Assembly (NCBI GenBank): GCA_965206675.1
Contig: CBDBKL010000007.1
Coordinates: 186,001 to 250,000, forward strand
Length of the DNA stretch: 64,000 bases
Direction: 5' to 3'
DNA from: CBDBKL01 sp965206675
GTDB lineage: Bacteria; Bdellovibrionota; Bdellovibrionia; Bdellovibrionales; JAKFYE01
The first letter of the stretch is position 1, and every line of letters starts with the position of its first letter. Position numbers and translations under genes: made by a program. Shown one piece after another: positions 1 to 7,979 of this stretch. The notes beneath the pieces were generated by a model. The model saw nothing but the letters and a program-made list of their open reading frames with translations. It did not search any database and was not told the DNA's origin.

Positions 1-34
1 TAGTTTAGTTTAGTTTAGTTTAGTTTAGTTTAGT
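1..34. repeat. TAGTT pentanucleotide tandem repeat
   Basis: Six perfect copies of TAGTT are followed by a partial TAGT, and the tract may continue beyond the left edge. It ends about 60 bases before the preferred start of the first gene. Simple repeats at this distance can act as slippage-prone spacers, but no promoter boxes are visible here. Confidence 0.9.
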
Positions 35-96
35 GGTGTATACTTCGATTGGTATATGGAATGAAACGAAATTTTTATTTTAATAAAGGGTCTTTT

Positions 97-837
97 GTGA
101 AAAAGCTAATTTTATTAGGATTTTTTTCTTTTCTTGTTCTAAAGATATCAAATGCTCCTAGTACCACAAAACATCGGAATATTTCTAACACGCAAGAGAA
201 AGCATTGTTGGAGAGGGCACGAGGTATTGTAGATGAAATTGGTGGTAGAATAAAAGGATATTTTTCTCGTGATCCAGAAGAAAATCTCTATAGGGAGAAT
301 GATGAGATTGGGATTGAAGTGTGGATAGATAAGGAGTACACGCAAAAAGAAGAGATAAAAATTGGGATTAAAACTTTAAAAAAAGTTATTCTTAATAGTC
401 ATCTTAGAGATACTAGCACCACTGCTTTTATTGATATAACCAACATATCTTATTACAAACAGGAGGTGAGCCGTTACAATTGTGATCTATGTAGGTGGTG
501 TCCTCAAAGCAAGGGGGCTGGGTACATAAAATACAGAGATACCAGTATTAAAGACCCCATGTATAAATTCATTGATGGTGGTTTGGAAACCTTTATGTTT
601 AAGGGTACTAGGAATTATTCTGACTTTCTTTTTAATTTGGTATTGGAAGATGGCCAAATATCAGAGACAAGGTATAGATGCTGTATGATGATTAATGGTG
701 AGGACCGTAAGGTAAAAGCTAAGGCGTGTAGAAATTGGGATAATTCCGAGGATTCTCTGTTATTTGAAGAGAGTCAATATGAGTATTCTAAAGCCACATT
801 TGAAGAATTAGGAATCAATGCTCCACTTCAAAAATAA
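97..837 (+). CDS. Exported Cys-rich protein of unknown function
   Basis: I do not recognise this family. The GTG start at 97 is preferred because AAAGGG lies just upstream and it gives a good signal peptide (MKKLILLGFFSFLVLKISNA). A TTG at 49 and an ATG at 61 in the same frame would add a basic N-terminal extension. The mature part has a CxxCxxC cluster at about residues 129-135, a Cys pair near 195 and another Cys near 211, which suggests disulfides or metal binding. It lies 21 bp before the FGE-fold lipoprotein gene and may be cotranscribed with it. Cellular location beyond export is not visible. Confidence 0.7.
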   Translation: MKKLILLGFFSFLVLKISNAPSTTKHRNISNTQEKALLERARGIVDEIGGRIKGYFSRDPEENLYRENDEIGIEVWIDKEYTQKEEIKIGIKTLKKVILNSHLRDTSTTAFIDITNISYYKQEVSRYNCDLCRWCPQSKGAGYIKYRDTSIKDPMYKFIDGGLETFMFKGTRNYSDFLFNLVLEDGQISETRYRCCMMINGEDRKVKAKACRNWDNSEDSLLFEESQYEYSKATFEELGINAPLQK

Positions 838-858
838 TCAGAATGTAAGGGAGAGGTT

Positions 859-1701
859 ATGAAACAAATCAAAGAGAGAATATCTTCTTTAATTTTCTTT
901 TGCATATCTTTAACAATTTCTTGTACAACAATAAATCCGAAAAAAGAAATAGTACAAAGAGATCTCGCTCAGGATAAAGATATCCCCTCATTTCAGTTTA
1001 AAAGGATAAGTAAAGGGCGTTTTATGATGGGGCGCAAGGGTTTTGTTGGTTGGCCTCAAAGAGATGTCACTATTTCTAAGGACTATGAGATAATGACAAC
1101 TGAGGTGACACAAGAGCAGTGGTTTACCGTTATGAAAGCAAATCCGTCTTATTTTAAAACTCCTAAGTTTTGTAACAACCACGTTAGAATCAATGGGGAA
1201 TATCTGTGTCCTAATCATCCTGTGGAGCAAGTGTCGTGGAGTGACGTTCAAAAATTCATTAAAAAGCTCAATGCGGCTATGGGATTAGAGGGTTGCGATA
1301 GAACGCCTCAATCTGCCTCTGGTTGTTATCGTCTTCCGACGGAGGCGGAATGGGAATGGGCAGCACGGGGACCAATGAATTTAAATTGGATTGAAAAGGA
1401 TAAAATTCTTTATAACAAAACTTCTGGTGGTAGGACTCAACCAGTTGGTTCAGGGTATCCTGTTAATGGGCTTTATAATATTTACGGGAATGTATCGGAG
1501 TGGGTTCAAGATGCGTATCGTAGTTTTCAGCATCGGGGAAAATTACCAATTAGAAGCAGTGATCCCTTAGTCAACTCAGGTCGTAGGCGCATTATACGTG
1601 GGTGTAATTGGTATTGCCCATGGTATGGTGAGGGTATGAGTGCGGCTGGGTTTTATTCTGAAAAAAAAGCTACAGAGAGAACGCTACGGGTTTCCGTTTA
1701 G
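859..1701 (+). CDS. Lipoprotein with formylglycine-generating-enzyme (SUMF1) fold
   Basis: The N-terminus is a lipoprotein signal with lipobox ISC (Cys at about 22), so the protein is probably membrane anchored. From about residue 45 it matches the FGE-sulfatase family: an F-x-MG opening, TTEVTQEQW, HPVEQVSWSD, YRLPTEAEWEWAARG, GNVSEWVQD and IRGCNW. True aerobic FGEs use two cysteines near the RGG(S/N)W segment. Here the segment reads RGCNWYCPWYGEG, so the usual Cys pair is not clearly kept and catalysis is doubtful. The C-terminus ends TLRVSV instead of the family GFR ending; a one-base shift at about 1687 restores a GF-containing end that stops at 1723. The leader resembles that of the next gene (CTT...QRD.A). 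Confidence 0.85.
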   Translation: MKQIKERISSLIFFCISLTISCTTINPKKEIVQRDLAQDKDIPSFQFKRISKGRFMMGRKGFVGWPQRDVTISKDYEIMTTEVTQEQWFTVMKANPSYFKTPKFCNNHVRINGEYLCPNHPVEQVSWSDVQKFIKKLNAAMGLEGCDRTPQSASGCYRLPTEAEWEWAARGPMNLNWIEKDKILYNKTSGGRTQPVGSGYPVNGLYNIYGNVSEWVQDAYRSFQHRGKLPIRSSDPLVNSGRRRIIRGCNWYCPWYGEGMSAAGFYSEKKATERTLRVSV

Positions 1702-1747
1702 TAAGGACATTGTAAATTTTTAGAGGTTTAAATTTTGGAGAAATAAA

Positions 1748-2845
1748 ATGCGGCGTTTACTTTTATTAAGCATGTTGTGTTTATCGTTTGTTGTTTCGTG
1801 TACGACGGCTACTAAAAATTCTACGTTGGCACAAAGAGATGTAGCTACAGAAACTTTTGTGCCTTTGTCTGAAAAGACTCCGCAAGTTCGAGATGCGATA
1901 ATGAAAAAACTTGGCGTGACAGATCCACGCAGAGTCACAGGTAGGGATTTAGGGCGTATTGATGTTTTGTGGTTAGAAGGCTCTGGATTGCGATCCTTAA
2001 AAGTTGGAGATTTTGCTGGTTTATCTTCTTTAGAAAGGCTTATCCTTTCTAAAAATCGAATAAGTGAATTACCCATGGGAGTGTTTGATGGACTTTCTTC
2101 TCTAGCGTGGCTTAATCTTAGTAATAATCGAATAAGTGAATTACCCATGGGAGTGTTTAATGGGCTTTCTTCTTTAGGGGGGATTAGTCTTGAAAATAAC
2201 CAAATAAGCACATTACCGGAGAGGGTGTTTTCAGGGCTTTCTTCTTTAGATTGGCTTAATCTTAGTAATAATCGAATAAGTGAATTACCCATGGGAGTGT
2301 TTAATGGGCTTTCTTCTTTAGAGGGGCTTAATCTTGAAAATAACCAAATAAGCACATTACCGGAGAGGGTGTTTTCAGGGCTTTCTTCTTTAGATTGGCT
2401 TAATCTTAGTAATAATCCGATAAACATGTTACCAGGTGGGGTGTTTTCAAGGCTTATCTCTCTAGAGGAGCTTTATCTTGAAAAAATCCGAATAAGCACA
2501 TTACCGGAGAGGGTGTTTTCAGGGCTTTCTTCTTTAGAGCGGCTTCACCTTGAAAAAACCCGAATAAGCACATTACCGGAGAGGGTGTTTTCAGGGCTTT
2601 CTTCTCTAAGACATCTTTACCTCTCTAAAAACCGAATAAGTACACTACCAAGAGGGGTGTTCTCTGGACTTTCTTCTCTAAGATTTCTTGATCTTTCTAG
2701 AAACCAATTAAACACCCTACCAAGGGGAGTGTTTTCGGAGCTTTCATTAAAGGTTCTTGATCTTTCTAGAAACCAATTACCAAGGGGGGCATTTTCAGAG
2801 CTTTCTTCTGGTGTAGATTTTCTTTATAAGCATGGACAGAGATAA
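1748..2845 (+). CDS. Leucine-rich-repeat lipoprotein
   Basis: A lipoprotein signal (lipobox VVSC, Cys near 18) is followed by a short linker and about eleven LRRs of 24 residues. Their pattern is L-x-x-L-x-L-x-x-N-x-I-S-x-LP-x-x-V-F-x-GLSS. The last two repeats are degenerate and shortened. LRR arrays form curved protein-binding solenoids, so a surface adhesion or recognition role is inferred. The array DNA is nearly identical over a 144-bp period, which indicates recent expansion. GGAG stands about 8 bases before the ATG. The N-terminal CTT...QRDVA linker matches that of the FGE-like neighbour upstream, although the folded domains are unrelated. Confidence 0.88.
   Translation: MRRLLLLSMLCLSFVVSCTTATKNSTLAQRDVATETFVPLSEKTPQVRDAIMKKLGVTDPRRVTGRDLGRIDVLWLEGSGLRSLKVGDFAGLSSLERLILSKNRISELPMGVFDGLSSLAWLNLSNNRISELPMGVFNGLSSLGGISLENNQISTLPERVFSGLSSLDWLNLSNNRISELPMGVFNGLSSLEGLNLENNQISTLPERVFSGLSSLDWLNLSNNPINMLPGGVFSRLISLEELYLEKIRISTLPERVFSGLSSLERLHLEKTRISTLPERVFSGLSSLRHLYLSKNRISTLPRGVFSGLSSLRFLDLSRNQLNTLPRGVFSELSLKVLDLSRNQLPRGAFSELSSGVDFLYKHGQR
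2109..2417 (+). repeat. 144-bp tandem duplication inside the LRR gene
   Basis: Positions 2109-2273 and 2253-2417 match at 162 of 165 positions by direct comparison, with an offset of exactly 144 bases (two LRR units). The three mismatches all lie within 2178-2188. The offset keeps the reading frame, so the duplication lengthens the solenoid by 48 residues. Confidence 0.9.
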
Positions 2846-2872
2846 ACTTTGAGTAGGGAAGTTAGTTTGCTT

Positions 2873-2902
2873 AAAAAAAATTAGAGATCCAAAGCCATCT
2901 CT
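2873..2902 (-). terminator. Intrinsic terminator of the TauE/SafE gene
   Basis: Read on the minus strand, AGAGAT and ATCTCT form a 6-bp stem around an 8-base loop. Two A residues and eight T residues follow. The structure lies 21 bases after the minus-strand permease stop codon, as expected of a Rho-independent terminator. Confidence 0.6.
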
Positions 2903-2922
2903 GGTCGTAGATTTCTATTTTT

Positions 2923-3729
2923 TTATGTGGTAAAATTTGACCAGAAAATCTTAATAGAAGTGGCAAAAAGAAGAACAGCAAAAAGATACTGCAGAAGTAA
3001 TTGAGGAATTCTTTGCGAAGTCCAAATTCCAAATGGTGAGGAGATAAAACATCCTAAAATAGGAACTAAAGAGGCACCTATATTCAGTTGTCCCACTTGT
3101 AGAGTACTTAAAATGGGATGATCTATAGTGGGTCGAGTCATAAGCAAGAAAGTTAAAGCTCCCATACCGGCAGAGAGAGGCATGATACAATTTGAGTACA
3201 GAGAGGCTTTGCGCAAGGGAATATTGTACCAACTGATAAGAAGAGGCATCATAACTGTTCCTCCACCCAATCCCGTAAGACCAGAGATTAATCCTCCCAA
3301 TAATCCAATAAATCCTCCCCGCAAAGAACTAGTTGTTTTTAGTTCTTTGGGTTTAGAAGAATGTCTTGTTTGGCTGAGAATACGTATGGCAACTGCTAAG
3401 ATAATAATGGTAAAAGTGAATTGAATAGTAGATTTATTGAGATAACTTGCACACCATCCACCACAGGCCGCTCCCACGATGGCTAGAGTCAGAACAGGGG
3501 TTAGCAACTTGAGGTTAGGATGCATTCCAGAACGCCAGAAATTGTATAAATTAATAAGAGAACCTAAAGTGATAAAGAGCAGAGAAGAGCCAATAACCGT
3601 CTGTGCCGGTAGTTCGGGAAAGAGAAAGAATAGAGCAGGGACAATGATAATACCTCCACCAACTCCAAACAATGAAGAGAGAAAGCCTGCTATTAGACCC
3701 AGGGTAATGAGAATTAAGAAGATATCCAT
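2923..3729 (-). CDS. TauE/SafE family membrane permease
   Basis: This is a 268-residue polytopic membrane protein with the two-fold repeat typical of TauE/SafE (TSUP) transporters. It has FGVGGGIIIVPAL near the N-terminus and GLGGGTVMMPLL in the second half, with about eight hydrophobic segments. Family members move sulfite, sulfoacetate or other organosulfur anions across the inner membrane, but the substrate cannot be told here. The gene stands alone on the minus strand between lipoprotein genes and has its own terminator. No sulfur-metabolism genes flank it. Confidence 0.9.
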   Translation of the reverse strand: MDIFLILITLGLIAGFLSSLFGVGGGIIIVPALFFLFPELPAQTVIGSSLLFITLGSLINLYNFWRSGMHPNLKLLTPVLTLAIVGAACGGWCASYLNKSTIQFTFTIIILAVAIRILSQTRHSSKPKELKTTSSLRGGFIGLLGGLISGLTGLGGGTVMMPLLISWYNIPLRKASLYSNCIMPLSAGMGALTFLLMTRPTIDHPILSTLQVGQLNIGASLVPILGCFISSPFGIWTSQRIPQLLLQYLFAVLLFATSIKIFWSNFTT

Positions 3730-3877
3730 TTTTTAACCTTTTGTGAAAATTCTACCGTAGCTGTGTTAGATAATAAATAGATATTTACGACAATAACTTT
3801 ACTATTTTTTGCTAATCATCCCGTTTTTTGTTAAATGTGAGTGAGAATAAGATGGGTTAATTAGGAGGTTATGAGGC

Positions 3878-5155
3878 ATGAGATTTTTTGTATGTTTAAC
3901 AATTTTTTTAGCGTCTTGTACGATGCAATATGACTCTGTAGGTTCAAAGAATTTGACAAATGTATTTGATGTGAGTGGTTGTGGTATTGAATATGAATGT
4001 GTTCATGAAATAATTCCTGAAAATGAGAGGTTTGATAGGATTAGTAAATTCTATGAAGGATTGGCTCGCATTAGAGTAGATGGGAAGGCTGGGTTTATCA
4101 ATACTGATAATGATATAGTTATTCCTGTGGAATATGACAGTGCAGGTTTTTTCGATGGAGGCTTAAGTATTGTTCGAAAAAATGGATATGCAGGAATTAT
4201 CAACACTGACAATGTTCCCGTTGTGCCTTTGAAATATAAATTTATTTATAAATTTTCTAATGGATTAGCTCGTGTTAGTCAAGATGGCGATAAGTGGGGA
4301 TTTGTTAACTTTAAGGGGGATGAGGTTATTCCGTTAGAATATGATAGTGCCAGAGATTTTTCTGAAGGCTTAGCTCTTGTTAGAAAAGGTATAAAGTATG
4401 GATATATCAATGCCAACAATGTTCCGGTTATTCCATTGGAGTATCATCTTCCATATTATAAAACATCTTCTTTTTCTAATGGCTTAGCTCTTCTCAAGAA
4501 ATTTGCTGGTGGTTATGGGTTTGTCAATTCCAACAATGTTCCAGTTATTCCATTCGAATATGATAATGCCTTTGAATTTTCTGAAGGCTTAGCTGTTGTT
4601 AAAAGGGATAGAAAATGGGGAATGATCAATATTAGCAATGTCCCTGTTATTCCATTCGAATATGATCTTATTCATAGATTTTCTAATGGCCTAGCTGTTG
4701 TTAAAAAGGATAAAAAATGGGGAATGATCAATACTGGCAATGTCCCTGTTATTCCATTCGAATATGATGATGTCAGAAGTTTTTCTGAAGGCTTAGCTCC
4801 TGTTAAAAGGCATGGGAAATGGGGAATGATTAATATTAGCAATGTTCCAGTTATTCCACTAAAATATGATGATATCTCTAGATTTTCTAATGGATTATCG
4901 CGCATTAGAATAAATGGGATGTATGGATTTATCAATACTGATAATGATATAGTTATTCCCGTGGAATATGATCATGCCCATTCTTTTTCTAATGGCTTAG
5001 CTGTTGTTAAAAGGGATAGAAAATGGGGGATGATCAATACTAGCAATGTCCCGGTTGTTCCACTCGAATATAATCATGCGTGGCAGTACAGGCAACCAGG
5101 AATAGCTTATGTTGTACAAAATGGAGTGATCGGTCTGAGACTTATGAGGAGATAA
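3878..5155 (+). CDS. WG-repeat lipoprotein
   Basis: A lipoprotein signal (MRFFVCLTIFLASC) is followed by ten full repeats and one partial repeat of about 34 residues. Their consensus is FSxGLAxVKxxxKWGxINxxNVPVIPxEYD, which is the WG-repeat (KWG) family. Such repeats are thought to form beta-structured scaffolds, and a precise function is not known. AGGAGG at 3863-3868 lies 9 bases before the ATG at 3878. An ATG at 3871 is only 2 bases from this sequence and out of frame. The gene belongs to the same accessory patch of surface-type lipoproteins as the LRR gene. Several repeats are nearly identical, so recombination between units is likely. Confidence 0.88.
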   Translation: MRFFVCLTIFLASCTMQYDSVGSKNLTNVFDVSGCGIEYECVHEIIPENERFDRISKFYEGLARIRVDGKAGFINTDNDIVIPVEYDSAGFFDGGLSIVRKNGYAGIINTDNVPVVPLKYKFIYKFSNGLARVSQDGDKWGFVNFKGDEVIPLEYDSARDFSEGLALVRKGIKYGYINANNVPVIPLEYHLPYYKTSSFSNGLALLKKFAGGYGFVNSNNVPVIPFEYDNAFEFSEGLAVVKRDRKWGMINISNVPVIPFEYDLIHRFSNGLAVVKKDKKWGMINTGNVPVIPFEYDDVRSFSEGLAPVKRHGKWGMINISNVPVIPLKYDDISRFSNGLSRIRINGMYGFINTDNDIVIPVEYDHAHSFSNGLAVVKRDRKWGMINTSNVPVVPLEYNHAWQYRQPGIAYVVQNGVIGLRLMRR

Positions 5156-5165
5156 AATAAAAAAG

Positions 5166-5198
5166 AAAGCTAAGCACTTATTCTAAAAGGTTAGCTTT
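5166..5198 (+). terminator. Possible weak terminator after the WG-repeat gene
   Basis: AAAGCTAA and TTAGCTTT form an 8-bp AT-rich stem with a 17-base loop, ending in a short T run, just after the stop at 5155. The long loop and short T tract make it weak. Confidence 0.3.
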
Positions 5199-5252
5199 TG
5201 ATAACTCTATGTTTGACGTATAACTTGTTTTTCTATTTAGCAAAATTTTAAA

Positions 5253-5328
5253 TGGAGCGGGAGACGGGGCTCAAACCCGCGACCTTTGCCTTGGCAAGGC
5301 AACGCTCTATCAACTGAGCTACTCCCGC
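5253..5328 (-). tRNA. tRNA-Gly (GCC)
   Basis: The minus strand reads GCGGGAG (acceptor), then TAGCTCAGTTGATAGAGC (D arm), then anticodon stem TTGCC/GGCAA around loop TTGCCAA, so the anticodon is GCC. A T arm with GGTTTGAGCC and acceptor CTCCCGC follow, then discriminator T and an encoded CCA. The gene is 76 nt long and all four arms pair. Confidence 0.97.
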
Positions 5329-5339
5329 AATAAAGTCAA

Positions 5340-5368
5340 AAAATACGATCACCTGAAAAAAGAGTCAA
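5340..5368 (-). promoter_or_regulatory. Sigma-70-like promoter of tRNA-Gly
   Basis: The minus strand has TTGACT (-35, 5363-5368), a 17-base spacer and TATTTT (-10, 5340-5345). The mature tRNA begins 11 bases downstream of the -10 box. The spacing and -35 match are good and the -10 match is 4 of 6. Confidence 0.6.
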
Positions 5369-5464
5369 CAAAGTTGTCAGGTATTAAGATTCTTAGCAAT
5401 CATTTTATAAAAAAATTTGTATGTTTTTGATGCCGTTAAATGCAATTAGTCTTTTTTAGTGTAT

Positions 5465-6010
5465 TTATGAAATGGGTGATTGTTTATACTTTAAATAATA
5501 CATAAGAGCAGATATCAAACTCAAAATAACACTGCTCCAAAGCAAAATATGACCAGCTTCAGAAAGCAGTGGAAGCTTAATTAAAACACAGGGAATGGCA
5601 ATCATTTGAAGAACAGTTTTCCATTTTCCCAATTGACTTGCACTAATAATTATATTGTGTGTGGCTGCAATAGCTCGTAGTCCTGCAATTAAAGTATCTC
5701 TTGCTAATAAAATAATAACTAATATAGGGCTTACATTTTCAAGTGGAATCATGATAATAAGGATACTGGTAATAAGAATTTTATCAGCTAAAGGATCCAT
5801 AAACTTTCCAAAAAGACTTTGAGATTGTAACTTTCGTGCCAACATACCGTCTAAATAATCTGTCAAGCAGGCTAAAATAAAAAGCCCTGAAGCATACCAA
5901 TCACGATAAGGGGACTCGCAGTATAAAGTTAGAATGATAAAAGGAACGAAACCAACTCTTGAAAGAGTGACAATGTTTGGTAGGTTTGATTTTTGGAAAG
6001 CTGTGGACAT
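5465..6010 (-). CDS. pgsA: CDP-diacylglycerol-glycerol-3-phosphate 3-phosphatidyltransferase
   Basis: This integral membrane enzyme makes phosphatidylglycerol phosphate from CDP-diacylglycerol and glycerol 3-phosphate, the committed step to phosphatidylglycerol and cardiolipin. The 181-residue protein carries the CDP-alcohol phosphatidyltransferase signature D-G-x2-A-R-x8-G-x3-D-x3-D (DGMLAR ... GKFMDPLAD) at about residues 54-76. It has about five hydrophobic segments, and its length is normal for PgsA. It lies upstream of, and divergent from, glpX. The DPLADKIL tail of the motif favours PgsA over PssA or cardiolipin-synthase relatives. Confidence 0.92.
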   Translation of the reverse strand: MSTAFQKSNLPNIVTLSRVGFVPFIILTLYCESPYRDWYASGLFILACLTDYLDGMLARKLQSQSLFGKFMDPLADKILITSILIIMIPLENVSPILVIILLARDTLIAGLRAIAATHNIIISASQLGKWKTVLQMIAIPCVLIKLPLLSEAGHILLWSSVILSLISALMYYLKYKQSPIS

Positions 6011-6170
6011 AGATCTTTATTTCATCCTGAATAACTTTATAAGTCACTTTAAAAAAATCTTGTCCGTATCTTGAAAAATAAGAAAAAATAAGAGACAAAG
6101 TGCCAAGATGATAAATAAAGGAAGAAGAAAATCGCTCTTTATGAGGTCGTTTTTTCTATAAGAGAGAATT

Positions 6171-7121
6171 ATGGATCGGAATTTAGCACTGGAATTTGTC
6201 CGTATCACTGAGGCCGCTGCCTTAGCCTCAGCTCGCTTTATGGGACGAGGTGATGAGAAAGCTGCTGATCAAGCTGCAGTTGACGCTATGAGAAAAGCTT
6301 TTGATACTGTTCGTATTAATGGCGTGGTTGTCATAGGAGAGGGTGAGAGAGATGAAGCACCTATGCTCTATATTGGTGAAAAAGTGGGACAGGGCTCTGA
6401 AGATGCACCTGATGTGGACATTGCCTTAGATCCTCTTGAGGGGACTACAATTTGCGCTACAGGTGGCTCAGGAGCGACATCAGTTATAGCAGTGGCTAAA
6501 AAAGGACATTTTTTACATGCTCCTGATACGTACATGGATAAAATCTCAGTAGGGCCTAAGGCCAAGGGAGTTGTGAATTTAAATCAAAGCGTGAGTGAAA
6601 ACATAGGAGCTGTTGCAGAAGCTTTAAAAAAACCTATTTTAGAAGTCACAGTGGTGATTTTAAATCGCCCAAGGCATAAAGAGCTTTTGGAACAAATTAG
6701 GGCTACAGGGGCTCGTGTTTGTCTCATCGGAGATGGAGATGTTTCTGCTGCAATTGCTACAGGCTGGGAAAACTCTGGTATCGATATATTAATGGGAATT
6801 GGTGGAGCTCCTGAAGGAGTCATTTCAGCCGCCGCCATGAAATGCCTTGGTGGAGATTTTTGCGGGCAATTGCGCTTTCGAAATGATGAAGAAAAAAAAC
6901 GGGCACAAAAAATGGGAATAGCAGATTTGAATAAAATATATTCCATAGATGATTTGGCTTCTGGGGATGATGTGATGTTTGTTGCCAGCGGTGTAACAGA
7001 TGGTCCTCTACTGAATGGGGTTAAATTTATAGGTAAGCAAAGAGCAACTTCTCATTCTGTTGTTATGAGATCTAAAACAGGAACCATTCGCTTTATTCAG
7101 GCTTCACATAAATTGAAATAG
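6171..7121 (+). CDS. glpX: Fructose-1,6-bisphosphatase class II
   Basis: GlpX hydrolyses fructose 1,6-bisphosphate to fructose 6-phosphate, the irreversible step of gluconeogenesis. The 316-residue protein opens with the conserved MDRNLALEFVRITEAAALA. It has metal-binding IGEGERDEAPML, then DPLEGTT and a GxGGAPEGV segment, all typical of the class II enzyme. A purine-rich stretch precedes the ATG. With fbaB, gap, pgk and tpiA elsewhere in this window it supports a gluconeogenic route; no class I FBPase is seen here. A small Cys-rich gene follows after 26 bp. Confidence 0.96.
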   Translation: MDRNLALEFVRITEAAALASARFMGRGDEKAADQAAVDAMRKAFDTVRINGVVVIGEGERDEAPMLYIGEKVGQGSEDAPDVDIALDPLEGTTICATGGSGATSVIAVAKKGHFLHAPDTYMDKISVGPKAKGVVNLNQSVSENIGAVAEALKKPILEVTVVILNRPRHKELLEQIRATGARVCLIGDGDVSAAIATGWENSGIDILMGIGGAPEGVISAAAMKCLGGDFCGQLRFRNDEEKKRAQKMGIADLNKIYSIDDLASGDDVMFVASGVTDGPLLNGVKFIGKQRATSHSVVMRSKTGTIRFIQASHKLK

Positions 7122-7147
7122 TCATGAGATTCTGATACAACTTAATC

Positions 7148-7429
7148 ATGTTACAGTTTCCTTGTTTTTCTTGTAATAAAGAACTTGAATTTGCAGAAAT
7201 TTTTCGAAGCAGTGAATGTCATCATTGTGGAGCTGATGTTCGTGCTTGTAAAAATTGTGAATTTTATGATGAGAAACTCTATAATGAATGTCGAGAAACT
7301 TCTGCAGAACCTGTTAAAGAAAAAGAAAGAAGTAATTTTTGTGATTTTTTTAAAATAAAAACATCAAAAGAAAAAACAAATCCTAAGAAAGATCAGCTTT
7401 CGGCTGCTGAAGCTTTGTTTAAAAAGTAA
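7148..7429 (+). CDS. Small Cys-rich zinc-ribbon-like protein
   Basis: This 93-residue protein has four CxxC-like pairs or singles: CFSC near residue 6, CHHC near 26, CKNC near 34, then Cys at about 48 and 64. The first two pairs look like a zinc ribbon. The segment from ECRE to SNFCDFF resembles a conserved but functionally unassigned small-protein family that I recall from deltaproteobacterial genomes. The tail is Lys-rich and probably disordered. It has no signal peptide, so it is cytoplasmic. It lies just after glpX and may share its transcript. Confidence 0.75.
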   Translation: MLQFPCFSCNKELEFAEIFRSSECHHCGADVRACKNCEFYDEKLYNECRETSAEPVKEKERSNFCDFFKIKTSKEKTNPKKDQLSAAEALFKK

Positions 7430-7460
7430 TTTCTATGTTGCGTCAAAGTTTTCCATATAG

Positions 7461-7483
7461 AGGACAGATTTAGAGTCTGTCCT
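7461..7483 (+). other. Perfect 8-bp stem-loop between two small genes
   Basis: AGGACAGA pairs with TCTGTCCT around a 7-base loop. No T tract follows, so it is not a standard terminator. It may protect a transcript end or attenuate read-through between 7429 and 7548. Confidence 0.45.
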
Positions 7484-7547
7484 AATGAAAAAATCCGATA
7501 GTGTTATGGATAATTTTTTGTTATGAAAGTTAAGTTAGGAGTTCATT

Positions 7548-7979
7548 GTGGCAAAGGCTGAAGCTATTGAAATTTTTAATTGCAGTGTAGAACAGTTTTT
7601 TCAGATTATCTCTGATTATGAGAGTTATCCAAAGTTTCTATCTGAGGTTAAAAGTTGTCGTATTTTACAAGAAGAAGGGTCTCGAAAACTTGTCGAGTAC
7701 GGAATAAGTATTATAAAAAATTTCACATATAATCTTTGGATGATAGAGGAAGAAAATAAAAGAATTGAATGGGAATTTGCGGGGGGGGATCTCTTTAAAG
7801 TCAGTACAGGGTCGTGGAATATTGAAGATGAAGCTGGAAAAACACGTGCTATTTATAAGGTAGAAACACAGTTTCGAACGTTTGTGCCAGGTCCAGTAGC
7901 TAAGGCTCTTGTTCAAGTCAATCTTCCTAATATGATGAGTGCCTACCATAAACGGGTGAGTGAGTTATATGAAGGATGA
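7548..7979 (+). CDS. RatA/Coq10-like SRPBCC (START-fold) protein
   Basis: This 143-residue protein matches the polyketide cyclase/Coq10-like SRPBCC family. The N-terminus has a 'FxxISDYESYPKFLSEVKSCRIL' type pattern, followed by alternating beta strands and a C-terminal helix. The fold forms a hydrophobic pocket for lipids or quinones; relatives include RatA and Coq10, but the ligand here is unknown. The GTG start at 7548 follows AGGAG at a good distance. The 3' end overlaps the next gene, which suggests translational coupling. Confidence 0.82.
   Translation: MAKAEAIEIFNCSVEQFFQIISDYESYPKFLSEVKSCRILQEEGSRKLVEYGISIIKNFTYNLWMIEEENKRIEWEFAGGDLFKVSTGSWNIEDEAGKTRAIYKVETQFRTFVPGPVAKALVQVNLPNMMSAYHKRVSELYEG

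Noticed and set aside
1720..2427. 235-codon open frame on the minus strand opposite the LRR gene
   Set aside because: It is a periodic antisense shadow of the LRR repeats, with no start signal or independent similarity.
2023..2790. Regular repeats resembling a CRISPR array
   Set aside because: The 72-bp repeats are in-frame LRR codons without unique spacers, and no cas genes are present.
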